A DNA stretch of 64,000 nt from Oscheius tipulae (Eukaryota; Nematoda; Chromadorea; Rhabditida; Rhabditidae). Below are positions 25,701 through 36,284 of this stretch, one piece after another (position 1 is the first letter of the stretch; the number at the start of each line of letters is the position of its first letter). The translations under genes and the position numbers were made by a program. The notes beneath the pieces are model-generated. The model worked only from the letters and a program-made list of their open reading frames with translations, was not told where the DNA came from and did no database searches. The stretch is from NCBI GenBank assembly GCA_037178975.1, contig JASJZH010000006.1, forward strand, positions 8,866,001 through 8,930,000, in the 5' to 3' direction.

Positions 25701-26451
25701 CACATTTAGGAGACTCTTGGAGCTGAGGTTGAGGCCGGAGGGGATGAACTCGTCGGACTATGCAGATACGCACTCCGAGCTCTTTGTACCCTGTTGAATC
25801 ACAGAATGGATGGTCGTCCTCCGCCGATGAGACTTCGATCCAGATTTTCTCGTCCTCTTCTGGCTTGTGCCAATCTGCTATCAGATGACAAGTCAAGCAG
25901 TTTGACCAAGGTATGACTAGTTTCCTAGGAGTGTTCATCGAACATTGGCTATAGAAGAAAATAGTATGATGCGCAGTCCAGATTGAACAACAGAGAATGG
26001 GTGACAGGACTCGAAAACGCTCACAGTATCGGGATTAAAAGAGTTTTGATGTCTTAACATGGAAAACTTTGGGGCTCTTCAACTTAAGTGATTTTGGATA
26101 CAGTATCGAACCAATAGTTTCCTCGCCGTGTCGATGATATTACGCAACCTTCAATCCATACCTCAGGCCAAAAATGTCTTGGAACTGGCCCTATGGTGGA
26201 GAGGCGAACAGCCCCGTGTTGAAGCAGTATGTCGCAGAAGTATTGACTTAGCGAGAGCCGAGTGCGTCGACAGCTTGGTAAATCCCCGGAAATACTGTCC
26301 TCAATCAAGCTTTCAGCTTCGTCAGCTGATCTGTGAACCTGGATGTCGTTTGGGCCCACGTGAACGTCTGAAGATTGAATTTTTGCTCAGTGCAACACCG
26401 CGATCACTCATCGACAGTCAGAATGCTACCCTTGCCGCGAACATTAACTAA
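22717..26451 (+). CDS. PEAK/PRAG1-like pseudokinase with disordered N-terminus
   Basis: Fifteen exons join to 776 aa: 22717-22884, 22927-23006, 23329-23434, 23566-23672, 23885-24059, 24098-24267, 24407-24539, 24576-24946, 24984-25140, 25178-25333, 25371-25436, 25477-25671, 25710-25910, 26167-26277 and 26317-26451. The first half is Ser/Pro/Arg-rich with SP sites. A helix (LAHVQTLSLVADRLAEDM) precedes a kinase-like domain: HFIVSPQPVLTKGKSLFYNA, then IMLQLLSALKMLQSDGVEAL, SANFKEFLLAYR and RLIFLP. The HRD-loop region reads VEALSANFKEF and no DFG is visible, so catalysis is unlikely. The C-terminal helices (ALRALCTLLNHR, AKNVLELALWWRG) resemble the split dimerisation module of PEAK1/PRAG1 scaffolds. 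The family call is by recollection of domain pattern only. The intron 26278-26316 is 39 nt and stop-free, so its retention would add 13 residues in frame. Confidence 0.55.
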
Positions 26452-26593
26452 GGCCCGATCACATATTTGTAAAATGAGTGCATCATGATGATCCCCACAT
26501 TCTGCTCAATATTACGAAAATGTTTATTGTGCTCTTAATACAAAACTTTCTTCTACCCGTTATAAAAAAAAGTGGCAGATTTCATCATCAGGG
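26452..26593 (+). other. Convergent 3' gap between pseudokinase and COQ6
   Basis: The two stop codons face each other across 142 bp. A minus-strand AATAAA at 26523-26528 would serve COQ6, 66 bp after its stop. No plus-strand AATAAA is seen in the gap, so the pseudokinase mRNA must use a variant signal or extend into COQ6. Confidence 0.6.
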
Positions 26594-29272
26594 TTATTTG
26601 CTAACAGAAAGCTGGCGAACAAAGAAGTCCTTGAGTGGGGTGAGCTGATTCACAGCCGCCAGACCCAGAGAACGGAGAGCAACCAAAGGAGGGGCATCAG
26701 TACGGTAGAGCCGGTTCAGCCAGTCAATGCAGACCATGACGGGCACGTTATGTCGCTGAGCTTGGGTGTCGTAATCGGACAAATAAGTCACAGAACCTGA
26801 AGGAGAAATGAAAGACTGCTGGCGCCTTACCTAAGTCAGCTCCTTCCATGGAAGCTTTCTCGAGTACCTTAGTCAGTAGATGAACATCATTCCATCCGAG
26901 ATTAACACCTTGACCGGCTAGCGGATGAATTCTGTGGGCAGCGTCTCCAATGACGGCTGAGCGATGACCAACGTAGCTGAAAGCATGGTTTTTTTTAGCC
27001 TAGAAGGGGTATCAAATACTATCGATCGTTTAAACGCCCTCACATCGACAGAGTAACAGTTCAAGAGCAATACAATGGATAACTGGATGTAAGACCTAAG
27101 CTATTTCTGCAATGAAAAAAAAGAAATGAGAAAAATAATGTGAAAATATACCTGTGTGAATGCCCAAATCCTAGTGGGAAAGCTGCTCTGGTATCCGACT
27201 GGAGTGAAATGACTTGAGGAGGGACAGCTCGGAATACTTCCGTAGGTTTCAATCTCGAAAGAAGGAATAGAGACTGGTTAATCATCATGTTCTGGTCTTC
27301 GTCCGTGTTCTGAACGTATGTTTTGTACGAGCAGCAAAAAAAGTTACCAAGAAGTGGCTCAGTTCGTCCACGAACTGATCTTGAGAAATAGTTGTCAACC
27401 GCTTGGCTTCTTCAGCAGTAGTAGTCCAAACGAGCGAGGATAGAGTGTCAGTAAGAGGCAAGAGGGCGATCGGTCCAAGTCTGGTGAATCTCTGCCAAGC
27501 CACAGGGTTCTTTCCATTAGCCGTCTATATTTCCAACTACAATCATAAAGATAGAGACTACCTGAATGTTAACTGTAGCGACTACTCCACTTTGGTCATA
27601 GTTCCAGGAGGTGTAGTCTTGTCCCATCGATTCTCGAACAATCGACTTGAATCCATCCGCGCCAATGACGAGGCTAGTCTCAATCTTCTCCTCGTTGGCC
27701 AACTTCAGGGTGGTTAGCTCACGGAGAGAGTCAGGGATGCTGAAATTACCGTATATATCAAAGTACTTAATTGTATCTGGCAATGTCTATAAATTTTTGT
27801 GGGCATCAACAAATGTTTCACTTTTAGTGTATCCTCATACGACATCTTTGCTTCGGGAATGATTTTAAAGTTGACAAACATAGAAAATATATTGATTTGC
27901 ACAGACTGGTTACACGGACAGAAACACCGAAACAGAGTATCTAACTTTAATGCGCAGCGTTCTCTGTCCGTGCGCACAGGTGCTGCTGAGGCGGCGAAGC
28001 CGTCAGTCATACCTCTGTGGTTAGCACACTGGGCTGTGGATATGTGCAACCCGGGTTCGATCGCCATAGATGCTATTTTTCGGGCGGCAAAGACGATTGG
28101 TAATGTATAAACGGCAATATCAAATATTAGAACAGCTTGGCCAGAAGTGTTAGTCGGAAGCAAGTTTGGTATGGTTGGGTCTCAGAGACTTATCTCAAAA
28201 AGGTACTACGTTGAGTGGGCCATGAAAGTGTGTACTACAATTTGACATCTTATAGAATCATCAAATTTTAGTCATAAATGGGCCTAAGAAATTATTGTAA
28301 TGGTACCTGCACTGCTTCACCGAGCATCCCGCTTTAACGTCCACATCCGTCTTCCGGATCTGCTCATACAGAGCATTGACAATTAGTTCGTTCTCAATAA
28401 TATATGCGATTTCTAAACCGCCCTTATTATTATCAGGTTTCTCACAAAAAGTGCACCATGTCCTTTGTCTGGCTGATCGAATGTGATCTCCGACGTTGAG
28501 CAGCTGTCGATTACGTGTAGACGGTCAACTTTCTTCACTCGATGGAATTGGATCTTCTCCCAGACATTGAGTTCTAAGAGAGTCCGTATCAAACATTGCG
28601 TAAGCACTTACTTTTGAACAGGGCGATCGAGGCTGGACTCACAGCAGATACTCGATTGCTATAGTTTGTGGGGGGACGCGATGGAAGTCCTTTCGGCTGA
28701 CCTCCTTCCAAAAGAAGAATGCTTTTGTTGGCAAAACGGGGAGATTTTCCTGGAACATACCCTTTCAAATTATCTCTCTATCTTGGGGAGACCAAACTTC
28801 TGACAATCTTTTGACATGAGTCTCCAGACTCTCAAGAGTTTACATATATTACGATCTATTTTTGTTTAGTGACATTTAACTATACTGCCTGGAATGAAAA
28901 CATTCTAACAAGATGCATCCCAACATCAAAATGACAAAATAAATGGAGGGGATTCCGGTCAATTTTGCTTCCATGTTTTATTTATCATATATTAAAATCG
29001 GTTTTTGACGTTTAAGACGTTAGAAAGTACCTTCTAATGATGATCAAGTATAAAAAACGGCAAAACCTGATCATCTGGGCCGTCATGTTCAAACACAATA
29101 TCTCCGGTGTCGTTGCCGAAAGCCGGGGACTAATTTTTCCGTATATGAAACAAAAATTACCCAGTGAACAAGCCATAGCATTCCCTACGAGACCTCCACC
29201 AACAACTACGACATCGTAGTACGAAGAGGCATGTCTCTTCAAGGAAGAGATGTGCGTTTTACACCGCAGCAT
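26594..29272 (-). CDS. coq-6: Ubiquinone biosynthesis flavin monooxygenase COQ6
   Basis: COQ6 is a mitochondrial FAD-dependent enzyme that hydroxylates the ring of coenzyme Q precursors. Exons in plus coordinates: 29161-29272 (first), 28612-28749, 28457-28573, 28307-28412, 27562-27739, 27348-27524, 27152-27309, 26831-26976 and 26594-26796; 444 aa. The N-terminal FAD motif reads [18 protein letters not shown]. The central block has [12 protein letters not shown] then [13 protein letters not shown]. The second FAD motif reads [20 protein letters not shown], typical of the UbiH/COQ6 family. The start codon lies 8 nt after a ttttacag acceptor and about 85 bp after the poly(A) signal of UCP4, which suggests an operon. 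The 567-bp intron (27740-28306) holds a tRNA-like relic. Confidence 0.93.
28008..28072 (+). repeat. tRNA-like relic inside a COQ6 intron
   Basis: A box-A-like tgtggttagcaca and a box-B-like gggttcgatcg are spaced as in a tRNA, with ctgtgga in the anticodon-loop position as in tRNA-His. The arms pair poorly. It is probably a tRNA-derived SINE or pseudogene, on the strand opposite to COQ6. Confidence 0.4.
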
Positions 29273-29651
29273 CTAAACACCTGTAAAATCCCTGACTTTG
29301 ACAAGATACACTAGCGCAAAGCACGCTGATCAGTAATAAAAATCGATAAAAACTCTCTTTATTAAAGCACACAAGATACGGCACAACACGCTTCTCTCTA
29401 TCCTAAGAAGCTCCTGGAGACCTAGCTTTTAAGTCTGTAAAAGAAAGAAAAAGAGTTGTCATGAGCGAACAAGAAACCCGCAAATACAATAAAGATCTAT
29501 CTCATGACTAAGAACGTATACCTCTGTCTAGACTCTAGCTCATATTATGATAACAAAATTGTTTTCTGTTCTGAAAAACCGTTTTGAGGTATGGCGATAG
29601 GGGAGGGGTAAAACGAAAACTAACTGCCTAAGAAAGTAGAAATAAGTCTGT
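29273..29651 (-). promoter_or_regulatory. Intercistronic region of the UCP4-COQ6 pair
   Basis: Reading on the minus strand, the order is UCP4 stop (29652), AATAAA at 29358-29363, a ttttacag acceptor at about 29281-29289, then the COQ6 start at 29272. The distance from poly(A) signal to acceptor is about 75 bp, the spacing seen between cistrons of nematode operons. Confidence 0.55.
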
Positions 29652-31439
29652 CTAGAAACTTGAAGCTCCTACAAGTTTACGGATTTCTTCGTAAGAGACC
29701 CAGAAAGTCAGCGACCAGGGAGCCATTCGGATGTAGGTAGGGAGAAACCCTTTGTACAAGGAGAAGAAGCCCTCGTGACGGATGATTTTCACGAAGCAGT
29801 CGATGCAACCGTCGTAGAGATGAACACTCTTCTTTTCCATTCCCCTAATTACGAAGGTAAGATCGAACATTGGGAAATCTTACATCTTTGCGTCGAGTTC
29901 GTGTCGGATCTGGTCCATAAGCCTGGTCTTGACGACATCGGATGGAGTAGAGACTATAGCAGATGCTAGACCAGCACAGCAGGATGCGGCCGCGTGAGTC
30001 ACCCAGTTGTCCTGAAATTTAAGTACGTTGCTGATGAACAAGTAACGAGTGGCTTTGCCAAGCTGCAAAACCACCACGTACTTTACATGGCCAGAAGAAA
30101 CGGTCCTGGGTTTTAATTCCCGGTTAGTACAAAGTTTTCTCTACCTTTGGAGAGTACGTTGCATAACCAGATCATTGCTTGCTCCAGATATATTCTACTG
30201 GTATGCGAGATCGGCACTGTGGTCCCTAAAGAGAGGCACGTAGGGAAAAGTCCCACCCTGGCCGAGGCTCCAAGAATAGTTTCGACTTCCTTGCAATACA
30301 TTAACCTACATGTGATACAGAAATCTTGAAGTCTTTTACGTGACTCTTACAAAACTCACACGAAACCGACCAAGCTCTTATCTCTGACAGCTTGTAGATA
30401 AAACACCTCCAACCGCAAAAAAAGACAAAGTAGAGAGCCCCACCTTAAAATGATACTTCTTCAGCAGTTCATGCTTGACAAAATCGTAGGTTGCGATATC
30501 GGACATATTGAGAAGAGCAGCTCTTTGACAGTTGGGGATCCAGCCGATCCAGAGACCGAAGAAACCTGATCAGACTATTAAAACGAAAATGGAATTATAA
30601 CCTTGTGTTTTGTACAGCGACTGGAAGCAGTGGATGGCTCCTCTGTATCGCAAAGGCTGGTTCTGCAGCTTTCGGAGACCTTCCATTTGCATTTGAACCT
30701 GTATGCAGTCTCATAAGAAAAGATTTCAAAAGTTACCTTGATCAAATCAGTCGGACTTGCTGCAAATTGGGCTACCAGCCCAGAGAGTGCTCCGCAAAGC
30801 ATAGATTTCCAGACTGGGAAGATGACTTCGCGCTGAAAAGCTACTATTGGACTTTGTCTATCAAAAGAATCTGCACAAGGATAATGAGTCAGATTGGAGG
30901 ATCAGTCAAAACAAAGACATGGGAAAATGACTGGCGCAAATTTGAAAAGAGTAGGAGGGTTTGATGCTAGTTGACAGGACAACAGGGTGTGACCCGTACA
31001 TGCTGCCAGAATGTTAGAGCGACTGGGACAAAATCCATCCCCAAACTGACTCGGACAAGACTTGCCGTATAGTAATCTTACGTCTTTGTCGTAGACTGCC
31101 TCCCTTAGAACCTCGTATGCCCCCATTCTGATGCCAGTATAAATATAGTGTCTAGTAATAGCTGGGCCGACTCCCGTCCATAAACTCATGGCTCCTTCTC
31201 GTCGAATAATGTTGTACGTAACCTCAAACATGCCTGAAAGTTGAATCGTATATAAATTATTTAAAAAATGACTCACCTCCTTTAACATGTTTGTTTTTAG
31301 CTATTTGAAGTCGAGTTTTTGTGATGTCGAGAGGGTAGGTTGCCGTCTCTGCTACGAGAGCTGCACTACATGATAGAAGATACTTTGTTACGACCTGTTT
31401 AACGCCGCTCGAGCTGCTTTGAGCACCATCGGGGCCCAT
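29652..31439 (-). CDS. ucp-4: Mitochondrial uncoupling protein 4 (SLC25A27-like carrier)
   Basis: This is an inner-membrane carrier of the SLC25 family. Exons in plus coordinates: 31277-31439, 31082-31233, 30737-30832, 30602-30698, 30444-30565, 29884-30011 and 29652-29844; 316 aa. The three carrier repeats show their PxD/E-x-x-K/R signatures: YPLDITKTRLQ, SPTDLIKVQMQMEG and TPSDVVKTRLMDQ. UCP4-specific stretches include LWIGWIPNCQRAALLNMSD and a C-terminus FLPTYIRMAPWSLTFWVSYE ending GASSF. The length matches the family (about 320 aa). A tttcag acceptor lies 26 nt before the ATG. The intron at 30012-30443 contains a tRNA box-B-like patch (gggttttaattcccgg). Confidence 0.93.
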
Positions 31440-33165
31440 CAGCGGGAAATTTCTTGGAACCTAGGCTGAAACTAAAGAAAATCGGTTGTGGATGGGAAAA
31501 AATAAACAAAAATTCCGAGCAAAAAGGTGCTCGCCGATTTTCAGACCGGTTTGAACTTCTGAGAATGATAGAATACTTAAAATTGTGGTTTATAAGATTT
31601 TAAATCACAAAAAAAGGCCAGAACCTTGTATTGTTTTGTGGAGCTGTTGCAACAACATACGCAAGATTGCGTCACGACCCTATTTTTGCTCTCCCGATAT
31701 TGGAACACTACGGTAGTTCAAGACAGAAACAATTATATAAGAAAACAAGAGAACCAATTTATAAGTTTTGACCATTTTTGTTGGAACACTAAAGGTTAAC
31801 AGAATTTGATAGTAGAATTTCTAGGCGACCAAAACTTAGTTTACAACTTGTCGAGATATTTGAGTTATAAGAATATGTTTCTACACACAGAACTCTTAAA
31901 AGAAGGACGTAGTCAGGGTTGAGCAGGTGCCAAGATCGATATATCACTAAAACATTTTTAGTGCCTTAATAGTTACGCGAAAGCGCTTTAAGGTAGAGTA
32001 AACTTTTAGTAGGATACACTTCGAGACGTGTAGCAGGACATTACCAGGAAGTACATAACCATCCTCATCCTCAGACTGCTGATACTCCAGTTCTTCCACT
32101 TCCACAGCTTGCTTGCTGGGGCTCCACCAATTCTCTGCTATCAAACCCTGTAAAACTCATCCTTCTTCTTGTCCTTCACCTTCAGATTTAGCAGCTTCCT
32201 GGTTTCAACGAGCTCTTCCCGGACCCGAGCATTGGAATTAATTGGTAGCCAAATTTCAGACGCCCCCCGTAAGGCTCATTCTCCTACAGCAGTCACATGT
32301 TCTGGCCTTTAGATGAAGCCCCTAAAGAAAGAAAATAAGGAGAGCGACCAGGAATTCCTAGCACAACATCCGTACCTCTTCCAAACCGGAATTCATATTC
32401 CCGATTGGATGTTGTCGCCCGTGAGCTGTACAAGGCAAACAGTAAAAAAAACTGCTTTAGGCTTAAAGCTTGCAGATGCCTCTCTTGTCAGCGGAATTAA
32501 TGTTTTATCCTTTCATTCCTTCAGCATCAGCAACTCCTCAGCAATCGCTGCTCTCATGGCTCTCTGAGTATGTTTCGACGGCTCCGAGTTGGAAGTATGA
32601 GTTTTCCCGATTTCCCAGTAACCATGCGTGGCCTTCATATCACTTTTGTATCTATTACTATGGGTAACTTTCACAATAGCCTACTATGTTGTCTCCTTGA
32701 AATGTTTTTTTCGTTGAACAGTAAGCTTGTGTTCTGATGACCAGTAGTTGCCGATCTTAATCACTCACCCCCCGTTTGGTCCCAGTTAAAAAGAGTCCAA
32801 ACTCATAGCCCTATTCCAATATTCAAGTTATCATGTGTTGCTTTCATATCTGGTGTCATGGGTAGTTGTTTGGGTTTTACTAGCGATGTTTGTGCTTTTT
32901 AGAATTCATAGACTCCCCAATGGACACCTCAACTTGCCATTATTATTTGAGGCCTTAGAAGTGAGATTATAATAAATTGTGGGTCTTGTTGCTTAATAAA
33001 GGAACATTGCTAAACTATTAACTTATTGTTTAAAATGTGTGCTCTTGGTACACTTATATCAACAAAATGTCATATGAAAAATCAAGAAAGTACTAGTCAG
33101 CTAGCTGGGACACGTGGAATCTGCGGTTTCTTTGAGATGTCTGATATCTTCATAAAATACTTGTT
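31440..33165 (-). other. Spacer with orphan coding fragments at about 32046-32562
   Basis: Minus-strand pieces read like real exons: a segment at about 32182-32250 (WLPINSNARVREELVETRKL) splices through a 32-bp gtgaag...ttacag gap to 32046-32152 (GLIAENWWSPSKQAVEVEEL, then an acidic run EDEDGYVLPG) ending in a gtaatg donor. A second helical piece lies at about 32515-32562 (RAMRAAIAEELLMLKE). I find neither a start nor a following exon before UCP4. It may be a truncated duplicate or the end of an undetected gene; I do not recognise the family. Confidence 0.35.
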
Positions 33166-35475
33166 TTATTGGAATCTGCCAACAAAAAACGGATGGTTTT
33201 TATGAGTAAGGACGAAAACGAAAGGATGGTCGGCCAGGAAATCTTTTGGTTGCTGCAAGTTCAAGCTCATCGGGACGATCTTGAAGAAAGTGGCGGCAGC
33301 CGCTGTTGTTCCGTCCTCATCGACCTTAAAGTCACATGCTTAGGTCAAAGTCTGTTTTAGGATAGGTTTATTATCGCGTGTTAAACACAAATAGGTTAGA
33401 AGCAGCCAATAAAAACTACATGACTTTGATAGGTAAGCATAAAAATAAAGGGATGATCTGCTACGACATTATGCGGAAGTACTTTGCTTCTCTGTCTGGA
33501 AACCGGACAAAGTTTCAAATAGCTGCCAACATAAGCCTCAGTCCCATATCCGCCGACGTAAAATTTCTATCTGAGCTATTCCGACACAAGAATGAAGCAC
33601 TCGAACTCTGAAAAAGCAGCAGTTCCATCTTTTCAGGTCTTGAATGGTGGAAAACGAAACGAGTAAAGAAAAAAAAACAAAACCCATGCAAAGCTATATC
33701 ATGTCAGCCGCTAAAAGTGAAGGTTCAAACATAGGTCAGTGAATGATAAACGTGGAACCTGTATACGTTCTAGCTGAAAACAGTCTAAAAGCGAAGAATT
33801 TTCTGCAGCTGCTATGGTTTCTTCGTTGTCAACCTTCAAGGCTTAGTATCATGCACACAATGCCATGCAAACGCTTGAAAAGAACTCACCTCAATGATGG
33901 CCTTGGTCTTTCCTTCAGAGACCTTTAGTGCAGTCTTGGCAATTCCCGATAGATCAGCCTTGTCCGTGAACATTTGCTTGATTCCAAGTTCTGGAAGAGA
34001 CTGCTTCAAATCGAGCTCGGTTTCGATCTTCATCTTGGGGATTTTCACCTGAAATACATAAGCATTGAAAGTTGCGAATGGAGCAAACGAACGTTCATGT
34101 AGGTCGACTTCACATTGTTTAGAAGATCCTGTATTTTTGCACCTGTCAGCTTTGTGCGGAGTTCGGAGAGACCGAATCTCTTCCTAGGAAGGATGATAGA
34201 AAAGGCATAGTCACCACCAGCGTAGTTCAGCTTTAGTAGTTGAACATCAGCATCTTCTGCATACATGCGATATTCTTCTCGTTCGACAAGGAATGGAATC
34301 TGCACGAATGAACTCACTTTGCGTTCTAGTTAGCAAACTCTTTATCCGTTCCTTTGAATCATTTCTGCCGCTTCGTAAACCCGTTCGATTCTCTTTCTTT
34401 CTCGATCCTGCTGCCATTTTGTTCGCCGGGTCTTCTCTATAGCAGCTCACTGTTCTTGTTCTACCGCTGCTAGCCTGTCTCAGTTCTACTTCTTCTTATA
34501 CTGTTCACTTCAAACTCTCTACACTTCCAGTTACTTTTGTCAGTCAACCATCTATATTGTCTCCCTCCATCTATTCTGTACCAATTTTATAATTTCCCAG
34601 TTCTTCAAAAAAACGGAAGAAAACTCACGTTTTTCTTTGTATTAGCATTACTGTAGAAGTCGATTTTTGTTGTGGAGCTGTTCGAGAACTCCCATTCAGC
34701 TTTGAAATAGACGGCGTTGATTAAGAAACCCACGGTGTCTAAAAAACAATAGATCTCTGCAAGAACGAGAACTTGCCTGGAGTAACAGAGCTCTCTTGAA
34801 TCAAGTTCTTCATCTTCCCATTTGTTGTGTCTTCAACAAAGTCGTTCATAGTCTAAAGCTGTAATTGAATAGCTCCTGGTTTTCCTGCCTGAGCAGCTTC
34901 TGCTGGCTTGGCGATATCTATATTTTCTGCTTCAGCACCATAGTTTTTTTTAATATCAGTAAGGTATTCGGCCTTGAATTCCAATCCCTGTCTAAAGCAT
35001 TCTTTTCTGTAGAAGAAATCTCAGTTTACTTGGCAAAGAGTCTGTTGGCAATGCAAACTGCAGTTTTGTTGTCGTTTGAAGTCTTGATACTGGTCATCAA
35101 CTTGGAGAAATGGGAAGAAAATTGCTGGTCATTGATATCTGAAAGGACTTTCGCGCTATTCAGCCGCTAAATTGTCTCGGCCACTCTTTATCTCTATAAA
35201 CCCTGACTACTCATTCTGTAGCGTCTCTGTCAATATCTACCTTTGGCTCTGTCAAAAAACAGTCTTTCTGTCAGTTTCTTTACTAATACTGACTTACTTT
35301 TAGCAAAAGAGTTTCTGATCTCATCCCTGGTGTTTCCTTTTGCTCCAGCATGAACCAGAGATAGGGCCAGGAACACAGAAAGAGGTGAGAGTACCGCGGA
35401 CTCAGTCAACGGGGCCTGATTGAGTAGAGAGAGACCGAAATCGGTCTCCGTCGCTAGAAGACTCATTGTTGCCAA
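33166..35475 (-). CDS. Intracellular-type serpin
   Basis: Serpins trap serine or cysteine proteases by a conformational change. Exons in plus coordinates: 35298-35475, 35030-35138, 34889-35006, 34777-34852, 34629-34738, 34093-34299, 33890-34048 and 33166-33324 (reactive loop); 371 aa, normal for the family. There is no signal peptide (MATMSLLATETDFGLSLL). Family blocks are AVLSPLSVFLALSLVHAGAK, VEDTTNGKMKNLI, FLINAVYFKAEWE, YAFSIILPRKRFGL and ADHPFVFVLTHKN with C-terminal FVGRFQ. The loop hinge EDGTTAAAAT is of the inhibitory type, and by alignment the scissile site is M-S in KIVPMSL. Two introns (34853-34888 and 34739-34776) use GC donors. Two further candidate loop exons lie between the body and this last exon. 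Confidence 0.92.
33396..33566 (-). CDS. Serpin alternative reactive-loop exon B
   Basis: This is an open 56-codon exon plus TAA, in the same phase (0) as the loop exon used in the main model, with a gatag acceptor at 33567. It ends ADHPFIFMLTYQSHVVFIGC then F, the serpin s4B/s5B strands. The hinge is altered (YGTEAYVGS instead of a run of small residues), so an inhibitory product is doubtful. It may be a non-inhibitory isoform or a decaying duplicate. Confidence 0.5.
   Translation of the reverse strand, partial: KFYVGGYGTEAYVGSYLKLCPVSRQRSKVLPHNVVADHPFIFMLTYQSHVVFIGCF
33711..33833 (-). pseudogene. Serpin reactive-loop exon A, probably decayed
   Basis: It opens in phase 0 after cttgaag with VDNEETIAAAENSSLLDCFQ, a good inhibitory-type hinge, directly downstream of the last serpin body exon (33890-34048). 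The frame ends at 33711, before the terminal strands. Degenerate remains of them follow in another frame (gctgacatgatatag, compare gcagatcatccc in exon B). It either splices onward or is a relic. Confidence 0.45.
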
Positions 35476-36284
35476 CTGAATTGACTGAAAACTGCTTTTA
35501 GTGACTCGTTAGCGAGCAACTGATACATCAACAGGGAGTGTAAAGTCTTTTTATTGCAGAGGCCACTGAGTTGAATCACAAACAAGAGAACGATGCGGAG
35601 TAAGGCACTAGTTTAACGAACACGGAATGTGAATCAGTCACTTTACTTGACAGTGGACACATCTTTTAATTAAAAGCCATTGCGTGACTGTATTGAGACA
35701 AGCTGAGAAATAAGATTTTAAAAAAAAGTGCAGGATGACCAGAGGCAGAACAAAGGTCATGATGACCTGCTAAGAGTAAGATAGCTTGACAGATCGGTAT
35801 GAAGAGATCAAAACGTATGCAGATTGACTGGGCAGCTAAGAAAAATTTGGGTCAATCAGCTTTGATCAGACCAGGTCAGCTTTGTATACAGCTGGTACCC
35901 TGGCTTGGCCCACAGGCTGGGTCGCATTCAAATCCACTTTGAACCCATCCGGCGATCCTTGTCAACAAAACATGTGAAAAGAGTAGATTAAACGTGTTGT
36001 GAAAGAGAGATTGTTTTGAGTGAATAACAGAATAACAATTTATTTAGATGAGAACCGGTATTTGGAACAGATTATGAAACGATTTCGCGGAGTCGATGAT
36101 AGGGAGGATACTGCTCAGTTTAAGTGAAAGAAACATGAAACGCCGAAAGTTGCTATAGTGTCTATACGCGACTAAATATCGAAACAAGAACAACGGACGG
36201 CGTTTCACCAGGTTCACACCCAGGTGAAGATTCAAAACTGTTTTGGATTGAAATCAGTGAAAGACAGCAAAATGACAGAATCTA
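35476..36284 (-). other. Spacer between serpin and EAG channel
   Basis: No gene is seen. It holds the serpin 5' region (a ttttcag acceptor 18 nt before the ATG) and the 3' UTR of the channel gene. A ggtcagctttg...gctggtaccctggc patch at 35870-35910 has weak inverted symmetry. Confidence 0.4.

Noticed and set aside
28008-28072. Functional tRNA-His gene inside the COQ6 intron
   Set aside because: The box order and a GTG in loop position fit, but the T arm (gggttcgatcgcc) and acceptor stem do not pair as required.
28413-28456. Frameshift mutation in COQ6
   Set aside because: The frame change between FDQPDKGH and IAYIIENE is explained by a 44-bp GT-AG intron that keeps the protein in phase.
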